64,000 nt of DNA from Poseidonibacter antarcticus (GCF_003667345.1 NZ_RCWF01000003.1:186001-250000); one strand, 5' to 3'; shown: positions 25,498-35,445, counted from the stretch's first letter. Program-made: numbers and translations. Notes: generated from the sequence alone by a model not told the origin.

Positions 25498-26295
25498 TTA
25501 TATTGATGAATCAATATGTATAAAATTATTTGCTCTAAATTCAGTTAAGCTACCATACGTATATTTATCAACTATTTTCATCATTTCTTTCCATCCTGAT
25601 TCGCCATAATAATAGAATTTAAATTTTGATTGAATGTTATCAATTGATCTTTGATTAATATAGTCTTCAAAATATGAGCTGTCTGTTATTCCAATTGAGT
25701 GACCAAAAATTATAATCTCATTTTCTCGATTAAATTCTTTTTTTATATTATGTTTCCCATAATTTTTATTATAAGCTTTTTTTAAGAAAATATGTTCTTC
25801 ATCACCTATTCTTGCCTTATCCTCTACACCAAAAATAATATCTTTTCCTTCTATTGACCCATGAATATAGCAATGTTTATTTTCTATATTTTGAATATTT
25901 AAAATTTCTGAAACTTTAAATACTGAATTTGTATAGTTAAAGTTAAAAATAGTATCTACCTTATCAATCTCTTTTTTTAATATTTCAAATGCTTTTGAAT
26001 CTTGATTTATATCTTTTTCTTGTGCTTCTTTTAAATAATTCATTAAAGATAATCTTATTTCATTAAAATTATCTTCTATATCTAAGTTTTTATTTTTAAC
26101 TTTTATTGAATAGTTAGTTAATTCATTTTCAATATCAACCCAATTATTTAATTCATTTTTTTCATTAAAATATTCAGCCATATTATTTTTTTTTGCAACT
26201 AAATCTTTAAAATGTTCACTTTGAATAAAATCTTTGTAACTTGTCTTAAGACCTAAGTTCAAATCAAATCCATTACCTATAATTAATATTTTCAT
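25498..26295 (-). CDS. AbiH-family protein (abortive-infection family)
   Basis: A 265-residue protein that starts MKILIIGNGFDLNLGLKTSYKDF, the N-terminal signature of the AbiH family (PF14253): G-N-G-F-D-x-x-x-x-x-x-T-S-Y. Other conserved parts are FNFNYTN near the middle, HGSIEGKDIIFGVED, and IIIFGHSIGITDSSYF in the C-terminal half. AbiH of Lactococcus blocks phage by an unknown abortive mechanism; many chromosomal members have no shown role. It is transcribed towards the MotA/MotB-like genes with a 208-base gap and is divergent from recQ. ATG 26295 fits AGGA at five bases better than ATG 26301. Confidence 0.82.
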   Translation of the reverse strand: MKILIIGNGFDLNLGLKTSYKDFIQSEHFKDLVAKKNNMAEYFNEKNELNNWVDIENELTNYSIKVKNKNLDIEDNFNEIRLSLMNYLKEAQEKDINQDSKAFEILKKEIDKVDTIFNFNYTNSVFKVSEILNIQNIENKHCYIHGSIEGKDIIFGVEDKARIGDEEHIFLKKAYNKNYGKHNIKKEFNRENEIIIFGHSIGITDSSYFEDYINQRSIDNIQSKFKFYYYGESGWKEMMKIVDKYTYGSLTEFRANNFIHIDSSI

Positions 26296-26393
26296 TTTCA
26301 TCCTAATATTTAAGTGGTAGAATATTATATAGAAATTTAAAATAAAATAGTTAATAAAATACTAAATTAATAAATACACACCTAACCCAAGAT

Positions 26394-28511
26394 ATGCTAA
26401 AATCAAAAATGAATAAAAAACAACAAATCCTAAAAGAAACATTCGGACATGACAACTTTCGTTCTTTTCAAGAAGAAGTAGTTGATGACATATTAAAAAA
26501 GCAAGATGTACTTACAATCCTTCCAACAGGTGGTGGAAAATCACTTTGTTATCAATTACCTGCATTACTTATGGATGGTGTTACAGTTGTAATCTCTCCT
26601 CTTATTGCACTTATGCAAGATCAAGTAAAAGCTTTAAATGACCTTGAGATTAGTGCTTCAATGATAAGTTCTTCACAAACAAATGATGAAAACTCTTTTA
26701 CTATGCAAAAACTTCTAGCAGGTGAGTTAAAGTTTGTATATGTTGCACCTGAGCGATTTACTTCAAATGAGTTTGTAAGTGTATTACAACGTATAAATAT
26801 TAACTATTTTGTAATAGATGAAGCTCACTGTGTATCTGGATGGGGTCATGAGTTTAGAGCGGAATATAGAAACTTAAATAGACTAAAACAGTTTTTCCCT
26901 GATACTTGTATTGCTGCGTTTACTGCGACTGCTACAAAAAGAGTTGAAGCAGATATTGCCTCTTCACTTAATCTTGTAAATGCAAAACATTATAGAGCAA
27001 AAACACAAAGAGATAATCTTGAAATAAAAGTCGAACCTCGTATTTCAAATGGAAAATCACAAATATTAAACTTTCTAAAATCACATAAGGGCTTATGTGG
27101 AATTATATATACATTTACAAGAAAAGAAGCAGAATCAACAGCTAAGTTTTTATGTGACAATGGATATAAGTCAAAAGCATATCACGCAGGATTAAGTGCA
27201 AGTGTTAAAGATGAGGTATTTAATGACTTTGTATATGAAAACGTGGATATAGTAGTTGCTACTATTGCATTTGGTATGGGAATAGATAAATCAAATATTA
27301 GATTTGTTATACATACAAGCTTACCAAAAACCTTAGAAAACTATTATCAAGAAATAGGACGAGCAGGAAGAGATGGTGCTATGTCTTATGTATATTTACT
27401 TTACTCAAAAGGTGATGAGGTAAAAAGAAAACTTCAAATAGAAGATGCAATTGATAATTCATATAAACAAACAGGACTTGATAAGCTAGAAGCTATGTAT
27501 AGATACTGTGTTTCAAATAACTGTAGGCATAAAATCATAGCTGCTTATTTTGAAGATGAGATTGATGATTGTGCTACTTTATGTGATAACTGTACTAAAG
27601 GTGAAGTTGTACAAGTTGATGTAAGTGTAGATGCTCAAAAGTTCTTAAGTGCTGTATATAGAAGTGAACAACGCTTTGGTACAAATCATATTATAGATAT
27701 ATTAAGAGGTTCAAAAAATCAAAAGCTTTTAGAGTTTGGACATGATAAACTAAAAGTATATGGTTTAGGACATGATAAAAGTAAAAATGAATGGGTAGCA
27801 ATAGCAGATAAACTAATAGATATACAAGCTGTTAATTTAGGTGAATATAGAGTATTAAAACTAAACTCTCTTGGAATGGAAATATTAAAAGGAAATGAAA
27901 AGCTTTTAATTGATGAAGATAAATTAGGAATTGCTGTAAAACAAGAAGAATCACAAGAAGTACTATCTTTTGATGAAGAACTATATGAAAAGTTTAGAAA
28001 CTTACGAAGACAAATGGCACTTGAATATGAAGTTCCAGCTTATGTAATATTTGGAGATAAAACCTTAAAAGAGTTTAGCTCAAAGTTACCAATTACAAAA
28101 GAAGAGATGTTAGATATAAATGGAGTAGGGCTTGTTAAGTTTGATAAGTATGGAGAAAAGTTTTTAAATCTTTGTATTGAGATAAAAGAAGAGTTTAAAG
28201 AAAAGATTGAAACAAGAGTACCTTTAAAAAAATTGACAAAAACATATTTAGAAACGTATGAGTTAATACAAGAAGGAAATAGTTTAAATGATATTGCTAT
28301 GAAAAGAGATTTAGGACTTACAAGTATATTATCTCATCTTACAGTATTAAGCGAACACGAAAAAATATCACCTTTAAAAAAAGAAGAGTTACTTAAACCC
28401 TTAGAAATACCAAATGATATAAAACAATGGATAGAAAAAGGTTTGGAGTATGAAACTATGCAAGAGTTAAGACAGCATTTGTATTTATATGATTTTTTGA
28501 AAAAAATGTAA
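26394..28511 (+). CDS. recQ: ATP-dependent DNA helicase RecQ
   Basis: A 705-residue superfamily 2 helicase. Walker A TGGGKS is at 45-50, DEAH at 142-145, the aromatic-rich loop follows in HEFRAEYRNL, and motif VI is in YYQEIGRAGRDG. A zinc-binding domain (CRHKIIAAYFEDE and CATLCDNC), a winged helix region and an HRDC domain (~520-595) follow. Residues ~610-705 add an HTH_40-like C-terminal module (TYELIQEGNSLNDIAMKRDLG), so it is longer than E. coli RecQ (609). It unwinds DNA in recombination repair. A methyltransferase gene follows after 11 bases. Confidence 0.96.
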   Translation: MLKSKMNKKQQILKETFGHDNFRSFQEEVVDDILKKQDVLTILPTGGGKSLCYQLPALLMDGVTVVISPLIALMQDQVKALNDLEISASMISSSQTNDENSFTMQKLLAGELKFVYVAPERFTSNEFVSVLQRININYFVIDEAHCVSGWGHEFRAEYRNLNRLKQFFPDTCIAAFTATATKRVEADIASSLNLVNAKHYRAKTQRDNLEIKVEPRISNGKSQILNFLKSHKGLCGIIYTFTRKEAESTAKFLCDNGYKSKAYHAGLSASVKDEVFNDFVYENVDIVVATIAFGMGIDKSNIRFVIHTSLPKTLENYYQEIGRAGRDGAMSYVYLLYSKGDEVKRKLQIEDAIDNSYKQTGLDKLEAMYRYCVSNNCRHKIIAAYFEDEIDDCATLCDNCTKGEVVQVDVSVDAQKFLSAVYRSEQRFGTNHIIDILRGSKNQKLLEFGHDKLKVYGLGHDKSKNEWVAIADKLIDIQAVNLGEYRVLKLNSLGMEILKGNEKLLIDEDKLGIAVKQEESQEVLSFDEELYEKFRNLRRQMALEYEVPAYVIFGDKTLKEFSSKLPITKEEMLDINGVGLVKFDKYGEKFLNLCIEIKEEFKEKIETRVPLKKLTKTYLETYELIQEGNSLNDIAMKRDLGLTSILSHLTVLSEHEKISPLKKEELLKPLEIPNDIKQWIEKGLEYETMQELRQHLYLYDFLKKM

Positions 28512-28522
28512 AAGGTAATAAG

Positions 28523-29320
28523 ATGAATTATGAAGATATAGATTTTAATGACTTATATGTAAAACAAAAAGCACTTACTTCATTTAGAGCAAAAGGGAAA
28601 AATGCTTGGGATGAAAAAGCTGTTTCTATGAATAAAAGAGTTCATAAATCAATATATAATGAACAGTTTTTAGAACAAATTGATTTAATCAAAATAAATA
28701 GTGTTTTAGATATTGGATGTGGAGTAGGAAATTTATCTTTATTATTAGCAAAGAGGGTAAAAGATGTTTATAGTTTAGATTATTCTCCTGTAATGCTTGA
28801 AATATTAGAAGAGAATGCAAAAGAGCAAAACATAGAAAATATAAATATCATAAATAAATCTTGGTACGATTCTTGGGCTGATATTCCAAATGCTGATTTA
28901 GTAATTGCTTCACGATCTATGGAAGTAAAAGATATGAAAGAAGCTTTAATAAAGTTAAATGACAAAGCAAATAAAAAAGTAGTGCTTAGCTATAAAAAAG
29001 GTGGTTCATTTGTAAGTGAAGAGATTTTAGATGTAATGCAGCGAGATATTATAAGAAAGCCTGATTATATTTATGTGTTAAATATTTTATATCAAATGGG
29101 AATAAATGCGAGTGTTAATTTTATTCAAAGTGAAGGACGAAATACTATTTATACATCAAAAGAAAAATTTATCCAAAGTGTTTCTTGGAGTATTGATGGA
29201 TTAAGTTCTGATGAGGTTAAAAGATTAGAAAATTATTATGATAGTTTAGATTTAAATAAAAAACAAGAAAAAGATTATGCTTATTGGGCTGTTATTTCTT
29301 GGGATAAAAAGAGTTTATAA
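28523..29320 (+). CDS. Class I SAM-dependent methyltransferase
   Basis: A 265-residue protein with SAM-binding motif I LDIGCGVGNLSL (~residues 63-74) and the acidic end of beta-2 in YSLDYSPVMLE. A later segment (ADLVIASRSMEVKD) is the motif IV region. The target is not recognisable: there is no small-molecule or DNA methylase signature (no NPPY/DPPY). It follows recQ by 11 bases, so is probably cotranscribed with it. A strong hairpin ends the unit. Confidence 0.85.
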   Translation: MNYEDIDFNDLYVKQKALTSFRAKGKNAWDEKAVSMNKRVHKSIYNEQFLEQIDLIKINSVLDIGCGVGNLSLLLAKRVKDVYSLDYSPVMLEILEENAKEQNIENINIINKSWYDSWADIPNADLVIASRSMEVKDMKEALIKLNDKANKKVVLSYKKGGSFVSEEILDVMQRDIIRKPDYIYVLNILYQMGINASVNFIQSEGRNTIYTSKEKFIQSVSWSIDGLSSDEVKRLENYYDSLDLNKKQEKDYAYWAVISWDKKSL

Positions 29321-29337
29321 CACTCCTTTATACTACT

Positions 29338-29370
29338 TATATTATAAGAGGGGAAACCTCTTATAATATA
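29338..29370. terminator. Bidirectional terminator, 14-bp perfect stem
   Basis: Arms 29338-29351 and 29357-29370 with loop GGAAA, followed by T-rich sequence on both strands. It ends the recQ-methyltransferase unit and, on the other strand, the glycosyltransferase gene, whose stop codon (29361-29363) lies within the stem. Confidence 0.88.
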
Positions 29371-30473
29371 TTTAATTGATGAGCTAAATCAGCTGCAATT
29401 CTATCGTAGTTTCTAACATCTAATAATCTTTTTTGACCATTTTCACCTACTAGTGTAATTTCATCTTTTGAAAGATTTATTATATATTCTAGTTTTTCTC
29501 TTATAGCATCTTGCGTAAAGTCACATAACCAAGCATTTTCATCATCTGTAAAAATTGAATTATTATTTTCATTATTTGTCATTACACAAGGAATTGCACT
29601 TGAATAATAATCTAATATTTTCATTGGTGTTGAGCTATTAAAAAGTTCAATATTTGGTAAAGGTGCTAAACCAATATCTGCTTTTGCAATAAGTTTGATT
29701 AAATCTTGTCTTGTTTTAGCTTCATATATTTCAATACTATTTGTAAGTTCAGGATATTTATCAAACATTTCTTTTGCATATTGTGGATCTTTTGTTGATA
29801 CCATTAATTTAAATCTATCACTAGGTATTTGGCTAAAAGCTTTTAGTACTGTTTCAAATTCTCTTAATTTATCAAGTGTACCTGCATAGAAAAATCTTTT
29901 TTCTTCACCTTTATGATGAATATTCTGTTGTATTAAATCCGGGTCAATAGCAGAAGGGATTACAAATGTTCTTGTTTTTACATCTTTTAAATAATCATCT
30001 CTCATTTGTCTAGAAGTTGGAAGGAAAATATCACATTCGTTTATTAAAGATGTTTCTTTATATGTCTGTACTTTGTTGTTAATAATATCAAAGAAACTCT
30101 TTTTATTGTTTGCTTCATCTATTTGTAATTTTGCAATTCTTTTTGGGAAAGATAATCTAAAACCAACTTTATAATTATATTGATGTCTTTTTTTGATTAC
30201 ATCTTTTAAAATAGCTGCATCATTTCTAACTGTAATATAAGCATAGTCATTTAGATTTATATTATTTTTTTCTAATTGAGAAATTATATCATTTCTATAT
30301 TTATTTGGAATAATAAATTTATTACCATCCTTAATTTCAGAATCCTCTTTATGATGTGAAAAATATATTATATTAATATCAAAATGTTTATTTAAATATT
30401 TTTCAAATAAGGGACCTATAAAACTGTGTTCTGTATATTCATCTTGGTCTGTAATATATAAAAACTTTTGCAT
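29361..30473 (-). CDS. Family 4-type glycosyltransferase (GT-B)
   Basis: A 370-residue GT-B protein. The C-terminal donor domain begins near residue 190 with EKRFFYAGTLDKLREFETVLKAF, then IAKADIGLAPLPNIELFNSSTPMKILDYYSSAIPCVMTN, in which the Glu-x7-Glu-like donor site is partly replaced by STPMKILDYYS. It resembles sugar transferases of surface glycan pathways, but no other glycan gene is adjacent, so the acceptor is unknown. It is monocistronic by position, transcribed from the 72-base gap before the EamA gene stop and ended by a hairpin. Confidence 0.82.
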   Translation of the reverse strand: MQKFLYITDQDEYTEHSFIGPLFEKYLNKHFDINIIYFSHHKEDSEIKDGNKFIIPNKYRNDIISQLEKNNINLNDYAYITVRNDAAILKDVIKKRHQYNYKVGFRLSFPKRIAKLQIDEANNKKSFFDIINNKVQTYKETSLINECDIFLPTSRQMRDDYLKDVKTRTFVIPSAIDPDLIQQNIHHKGEEKRFFYAGTLDKLREFETVLKAFSQIPSDRFKLMVSTKDPQYAKEMFDKYPELTNSIEIYEAKTRQDLIKLIAKADIGLAPLPNIELFNSSTPMKILDYYSSAIPCVMTNNENNNSIFTDDENAWLCDFTQDAIREKLEYIINLSKDEITLVGENGQKRLLDVRNYDRIAADLAHQLNIL

Positions 30474-30545
30474 CTATTTATCTCCTGTAATTTATAGGAC
30501 AAATTTTAGCAGTAAATAGTTGCATGAATAAAGCATAATAATATT

Positions 30546-31433
30546 TTAGATTTTTTTTATTTTTTTATTTAATTTTACTTCTGCAACTAATGTAGCAGAT
30601 ATAATAAGAATTGCACCTATAATTTGTATATTAGTAAGTATTTCACCACCTGCAAAATATCCATAAACAGAAGCACTTACAGGTTCCATTGTAAAAATTA
30701 CTGCAGTTTTAGTTGCTGTTGTAAATTGTTGCATATATGTTTGTATTAAAAAAGCATATACAGTTGCAAAAACTGCTGTTACAATTACTGCTTTAAAAAA
30801 TGTATAGTCATATTCTAAATCAAAAGTAGTATCATCTAATACAAGTGAAAAGCTAAGAGATAGTATGGATACTGTTATTAATTGAAACAAAACTAATAAG
30901 TAAACATTTACCTCTTTTGAAAATTTTCCTGTAAATATAATATGTAATGCAAAAAGAAAAGCACATATAAGTGTTAAAAACTCGCCATAGCCTAAAGTTA
31001 ATTTTCCAGACATTGTAAGTAAATATAATCCAATTACTGCAATAATTGATGCAATAAATACATTTCTTCTTACATGATCTTTAAATATAAAATATGCTAG
31101 AAATGGCACACAAATTACATTTAGCCCTGTAATAAATGCAACAATAGAACTTTTTGTATAAGATAATCCAAATGTTTGCGTTGCAAATGCTGAGAATAAT
31201 ATAGAACCTAATATGATTCCAAAGAAAATTGTTTCTTTATTTATCTGATTTAAATATTTATAAGCAATAAAAAACATTAAAATTGAAGCAAGACCAAATC
31301 TAAAAAATAAAAAAGAATAAACAGGAGTTGAATCAATAGCTTCTTGAACCATTAAAAATGTAACACCCCATGCAATAGCAACACTTAAAAGCAATAAATC
31401 AGCTCTTAATTCATATAGTTTTGTTTTTATCAT
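30546..31433 (-). CDS. EamA/DMT-family transporter
   Basis: A 295-residue membrane protein with ten hydrophobic helices in two EamA repeats: AWGVTFLMVQEAIDSTPVYSFLFFRF in the first, YAFLIQTYMQQFTTATKTAVIFTMEPVSASVYGYFAGGE in the second, which is the PxxEPVSA-type signature of RhaT-like permeases. The substrate is not readable. It is divergent from the amino-acid ABC transporter; 149 bases between them hold both promoters. It differs in sequence from the other DMT gene of the window (1432-2322). Confidence 0.9.
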   Translation of the reverse strand: MIKTKLYELRADLLLLSVAIAWGVTFLMVQEAIDSTPVYSFLFFRFGLASILMFFIAYKYLNQINKETIFFGIILGSILFSAFATQTFGLSYTKSSIVAFITGLNVICVPFLAYFIFKDHVRRNVFIASIIAVIGLYLLTMSGKLTLGYGEFLTLICAFLFALHIIFTGKFSKEVNVYLLVLFQLITVSILSLSFSLVLDDTTFDLEYDYTFFKAVIVTAVFATVYAFLIQTYMQQFTTATKTAVIFTMEPVSASVYGYFAGGEILTNIQIIGAILIISATLVAEVKLNKKIKKI

Positions 31434-31582
31434 AAATACTCCAAAATAATTGGTGCGATTATATCAAAATTAGGTTAAACATAAATTATGACTAAATTGT
31501 ATAAAAAATGCACTATAGTCATATTAAAAATTAATCAATTCTTTAGTATGATGGAAGTTATGCAAATAAAAAAAGAGTTTTA

Positions 31583-32323
31583 ATGAGTGATAATATAATT
31601 TCAATGAGTAAGATTAATAAGTTTTATGATGATTTCCATGTTTTAAAAAATATTGATTTTTCTGTAAAAAAAGGTGAGATAGTTGTAGTATGTGGACCAT
31701 CAGGTTCAGGTAAATCTACATTAATTAGATGTATAAATGGACTTGAAGATATTGATGATGGAACTATTTTAGTTGACAATATTGATATTCATGCAAGTAA
31801 AAAGAATTTAAAAGAAATTAGAAGTGAAGTTGGAATGGTATTCCAACATTTTAATCTTTTCCCACATCTAACTATTTTAGAAAATATAACGCTTGCACAA
31901 AATCTTGTAAAGAAAAGATCTAAAAAAGAAGCTATACAAATCGCAAAAGATTTACTAGAAAAAGTAAAACTAAGTGATAAGGCAGATTCTTATCCAGGTG
32001 ATTTATCAGGTGGACAAAAACAAAGAGTTGCAATAGCAAGATCATTGGCTATGAAACCAAAAGTAATACTTTTTGATGAGCCAACTTCCGCACTTGACCC
32101 TGAAACAATTGGGGATGTTTTATCTGTTATGAAAGATTTAGCAGAAGAAAATTTTACTATTGTTTGTGTTACTCATGAAATGGGTTTTGCAAAAGAAGTA
32201 GGAGATAGAATAGTATTTATGGATCATGGAACAATTGTAGAGGAAAATACTCCAGAAGAGTTTTTTAATAATCCAAAAAGTGAAAGAGCACAAAAGTTTC
32301 TAAAAGAAATTTTAACGCACTAG
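31583..32323 (+). CDS. Polar amino-acid ABC transporter, ATP-binding subunit
   Basis: A 246-residue ATPase of the GlnQ/HisP type: Walker [10 protein letters not shown] (~residues 37-45), Q-loop [18 protein letters not shown], signature LSGGQKQR, Walker [15 protein letters not shown] and H-loop [11 protein letters not shown]. The GlnQ-type [11 protein letters not shown] is diagnostic of amino-acid importers. It is followed by the binding protein (32 bases) and the permease (3 bases), so one operon encodes the whole importer. Which amino acid it carries is not clear. Confidence 0.94.
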   Translation: MSDNIISMSKINKFYDDFHVLKNIDFSVKKGEIVVVCGPSGSGKSTLIRCINGLEDIDDGTILVDNIDIHASKKNLKEIRSEVGMVFQHFNLFPHLTILENITLAQNLVKKRSKKEAIQIAKDLLEKVKLSDKADSYPGDLSGGQKQRVAIARSLAMKPKVILFDEPTSALDPETIGDVLSVMKDLAEENFTIVCVTHEMGFAKEVGDRIVFMDHGTIVEENTPEEFFNNPKSERAQKFLKEILTH

Positions 32324-32355
32324 TCAATAAAATTCAACTTAAAAAAAGGAAAAAC

Positions 32356-33192
32356 ATGAGAAATTTAGTTAAAAAGTTTTTAGTAGCAGTATTTGCTATT
32401 AGCACATTGTTTGTTGCAAATTCATCTGCAGATGATATTGAGTTGTGGAAAAAGTCTACATTAAACCAAATCATACAAAAAGGTGAATTAAGAGTTGGTA
32501 TGGAACCTGGTTATATGCCATTTGAAATGAAAGATAAAAAAGGTCGAATCATAGGTTATGATGTTGATATGGCTAAAAAAATGGCAAAAGAAATGGGTGT
32601 TAAATTAAAACTTGTTCCTACTTCATGGGATGGTATTATTGCAGGTTTATTAACTGGTAAATATGATATTATTATGTCAGGGATGACTATTACTCAACAA
32701 AGAAACTTAAAAGTTAACTTTGCAAATCCTTATGTAGTTGTTGGTCAAACAATCATGATTAGAAAAGAATTAGCTGGAAAAATTAAAACTGCTGCAGATT
32801 TAGATAAACCAGAATATACAGTTGTTACTAAATTAGGTGTAACAGGTGAAATTGCTACTAAAAAATTCTTTAAAAAAGCAAAAATTATTACTTTTGAAAC
32901 AGAATCAGATGCTGCATCTGAAGTTTTAAATGGTAAAGCAGATGGTATGGTTTATGATCAACCATATAATATTTTATTTATGTCTAATAAAGGAAAAGAT
33001 AAATTAGTTCATTTAGATAATCCTTTAACTTATGAACCATTAGGTTGGGCAATAAGAAAAGGTGATCCTGATTTCTTAAATTGGTTAAATAATTTCTTAA
33101 CACAAATTAAAGGTGATAAAGTTGTTGATTTCCATGAAAAATTAAATAACAAATGGTTAAGAGATACTTCTTGGTTAAAAAGAGTTCAGTAA
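32356..33192 (+). CDS. Amino-acid ABC transporter, periplasmic binding protein
   Basis: A 278-residue protein with a signal peptide (basic start, hydrophobic 9-21, cut near Ala25) and the family 3 binding-protein fold: GELRVGMEPGYMPFEMKDKKGRIIGYDVDMAKKMAKEMG at ~42-80, then MSGMTITQQRNLKVNFANPY, which contains the Arg that holds the amino-acid carboxylate. The second lobe includes TKLGVTGEIATKKFF. The exact ligand is not predicted. It lies between its ATPase and permease genes. Confidence 0.92.
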   Translation: MRNLVKKFLVAVFAISTLFVANSSADDIELWKKSTLNQIIQKGELRVGMEPGYMPFEMKDKKGRIIGYDVDMAKKMAKEMGVKLKLVPTSWDGIIAGLLTGKYDIIMSGMTITQQRNLKVNFANPYVVVGQTIMIRKELAGKIKTAADLDKPEYTVVTKLGVTGEIATKKFFKKAKIITFETESDAASEVLNGKADGMVYDQPYNILFMSNKGKDKLVHLDNPLTYEPLGWAIRKGDPDFLNWLNNFLTQIKGDKVVDFHEKLNNKWLRDTSWLKRVQ

Positions 33193-33195
33193 CAA

Positions 33196-34161
33196 ATGGC
33201 TAAAAAACAAGCATTATCAGAAAATAAAACATTAGGGCATTTTCTTGCCTTGATGTTTTTTGTTGCAATAGGGTATTTCTTTTATATAGCTTCATCAAAT
33301 ATGAATTATGTTTGGAAATGGAATAGTGTTCCAAAATATTTTGTTTATGAAGAGACTCATTCAATTGAGGCTTTAACAGATGGAAAACTAGTATTCGAAT
33401 ATAATAAATACTTTATTCAAGGTGATGATAGAGTAGAATTAAAAGATTTAGATAGTAGTTTCTCATTTGATTATAAAGTTGGAGAAGATGTTTATGAAGG
33501 TGATGTAATTGCATCTAAATCTGAGATGATGCCAGGTCCTGTTTTATCTGGACTTTGGGTAACTTTAAAAATCTCATTTTTTGCAATGATTTTAACGTTA
33601 ATAATAGGTATTATAGTCGCACTTATGAAGTTGTCTTCTATGATTTTTTTACGTGATATTGCAACTGTTTATATTACTATTGTAAGAGGAACACCTCTGC
33701 TTGTTCAAATATTTTTATTCTACTTTATAGTTGCAAATATTTTTGAACTTGAAAGATTTGTTGCAGGTATTTTATCTCTTGGTATTTTCTTTGGTGCTTA
33801 TATGGCTGAGATTTTAAGAGGTGCAATTCAATCAATTGACAAAGGTCAACTTGAAGCTGCTAAATCTCTTGGTATTTCAAACTTTCAAGCTATGAGATAT
33901 ATTATCTTACCACAAGCTTTTAAACGTGCTTTACCAACACTTGTTGGTGAAACAATTGCACTTGTAAAAGATTCATCTTTGGTATCTGTTATTTCTATTA
34001 CAGATTTAACAAAAGTAGGTAAAGAAATTGTTGCAAATACTTTTTCTCCCTTTGAAACTTGGATTGTAATTGCACTTTTATATTTATGTATTACATCATC
34101 ATTAAGTTATATTGGACATAGAATCGAAAAAAATATGACCGCAAAAGGTGGAATGTCATAG
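33196..34161 (+). CDS. Amino-acid ABC transporter permease with extended N-terminus
   Basis: A 321-residue HisM/GlnP-type permease. The core helices begin near residue 115 (GPVLSGLWVTLKISFFAMI, the typical N-terminal amphipathic element), and the EAA loop is in AKSLGISNFQAMRYIILPQAFKRALPTL. Before this comes an extra part: one helix (~13-32) and an about 80-residue extracytoplasmic segment, which standard 220-240-residue permeases do not have. It probably works as a homodimer, since no second permease gene is present. It ends directly before marC. Confidence 0.9.
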   Translation: MAKKQALSENKTLGHFLALMFFVAIGYFFYIASSNMNYVWKWNSVPKYFVYEETHSIEALTDGKLVFEYNKYFIQGDDRVELKDLDSSFSFDYKVGEDVYEGDVIASKSEMMPGPVLSGLWVTLKISFFAMILTLIIGIIVALMKLSSMIFLRDIATVYITIVRGTPLLVQIFLFYFIVANIFELERFVAGILSLGIFFGAYMAEILRGAIQSIDKGQLEAAKSLGISNFQAMRYIILPQAFKRALPTLVGETIALVKDSSLVSVISITDLTKVGKEIVANTFSPFETWIVIALLYLCITSSLSYIGHRIEKNMTAKGGMS

Positions 34162-34800
34162 GTGGAAAATTTCTTTTCTGCCTTTTTACAACAAGGTATT
34201 ACTTTTTTTGCAATTATGGATCCAATTGGAGTTAGTGCAATCGCACTATCTCTACTCTCTCCAAATATCACAAAAGACCAAATAAATAAAGTTGCAAAAA
34301 AATCAGCTTTAACAGTAGTTATTGCATTTTTTGTTGTGATAATTTCAGGTGATTTTATCCTAAAACTTTTTGGAATAGGAGAACATTCTTTAAAAGCAAT
34401 GGGTGGATTGATTTTACTTTTAATGGCTATCTCAATGGTTAATGGAAGTACATCAGATAAAAAACCAACAGAAGAAGAAGATAAAGAACTTCAAAATCAT
34501 AATGATTTATCTGTAATACCAATTGGAATTCCAATTGCTTTTGGAACAGGTTTATTTACTACTATTATTATTTTCAAACATCAAGCTACTACATTTACAG
34601 ATTTATTATCTATTAGTTTAGCTTTCTTATTAAATGCTGGATTATTTTATCTTGTTTTAAAAAACTCAATTTATATAAAAAAATATTTAGGTCTTACAGG
34701 ACAAAATATTATTACAAAATTGATGGGATTAATTGTAGGTGCAATTTCAATACAATTTATAGTTTCAGGAATTATAAACTTAAGTAAGATGTATTTATAA
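34162..34800 (+). CDS. MarC family integral membrane protein
   Basis: A 212-residue membrane protein with about six helices; FFAIMDPIGVSAIALSLLSPNITKDQINKVAKKSA is the MarC/UPF0056 signature. The family was once linked to multiple antibiotic resistance, but its function is unknown. The start is GTG 34162 immediately after the permease stop; no nearer ATG gives a complete first helix. It overlaps the next gene by one base (TAATG), so is likely part of the same transcript. Confidence 0.9.
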   Translation: MENFFSAFLQQGITFFAIMDPIGVSAIALSLLSPNITKDQINKVAKKSALTVVIAFFVVIISGDFILKLFGIGEHSLKAMGGLILLLMAISMVNGSTSDKKPTEEEDKELQNHNDLSVIPIGIPIAFGTGLFTTIIIFKHQATTFTDLLSISLAFLLNAGLFYLVLKNSIYIKKYLGLTGQNIITKLMGLIVGAISIQFIVSGIINLSKMYL

Positions 34801-35417
34801 TGATAACAGAAATATTTTTAAAAGGTTTTATAGTAACCTTTTCACTGATTGTTGCAATTGGCGCTCAAAATGCTTATATTTTAAAACTTGGACTTCTTAA
34901 ACAATATGTATTAATATCAGTACTTTTATGTATATTTTTTGATTTTATTCTAATAAGTGCAGGTGTTTATGGTCTTGGTTTTTTTATTCAAGGAAATCAA
35001 TTATTAATAAATATTATTGCTATAATTGGTATTGTATTTTTATGTTTTTATTCTTTTTTATCTTTTAAATCTGCTTTTAAAAATGCAAGTTTACAAATAG
35101 ATGGTAAAAATAAAACTAATCCATTAAAACAAGTTATTATAATGCTTTTAGTTTTTACATTTTTAAATCCACATACTTATCTGGATACAGTTTTACTAAT
35201 TGGTGGAATTGGTGCAAATATTCAAAGTGATTTTAAAATCTATTTCCTTTTAGGTGCTGTTTGTGCATCTACTGTATGGTTTATTCTTTTAGGTTTTGGA
35301 GCAAGACTTTTAATTCCTCTATTTAAAAAACCAATTACATGGAAAATTCTTGATATTTCAATTGGTATTATTATGTTATTAATATCTTATAGTTTAGTAG
35401 ATTTAATTAAATATTAG
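34800..35417 (+). CDS. LysE/ArgO family amino-acid exporter
   Basis: A 205-residue, six-helix protein. The N-terminal FIVTFSLIVAIGAQNAYILKLGLLKQYVL is the LysE/ArgO signature, with GAQN in the first helix and the acidic-aliphatic third helix (LVFTFLNPHTYLDTVLLIGG) bearing the Pro-His-x-x-x-Asp motif of the family. It would export basic amino acids such as lysine or arginine. Its position directly after an amino-acid importer and marC suggests control of the cytosolic pool, but no regulator is next to it. Confidence 0.9.
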   Translation: MITEIFLKGFIVTFSLIVAIGAQNAYILKLGLLKQYVLISVLLCIFFDFILISAGVYGLGFFIQGNQLLINIIAIIGIVFLCFYSFLSFKSAFKNASLQIDGKNKTNPLKQVIIMLLVFTFLNPHTYLDTVLLIGGIGANIQSDFKIYFLLGAVCASTVWFILLGFGARLLIPLFKKPITWKILDISIGIIMLLISYSLVDLIKY

Positions 35418-35445
35418 TTAATATATTTAATCAAAGGTAGAAATT

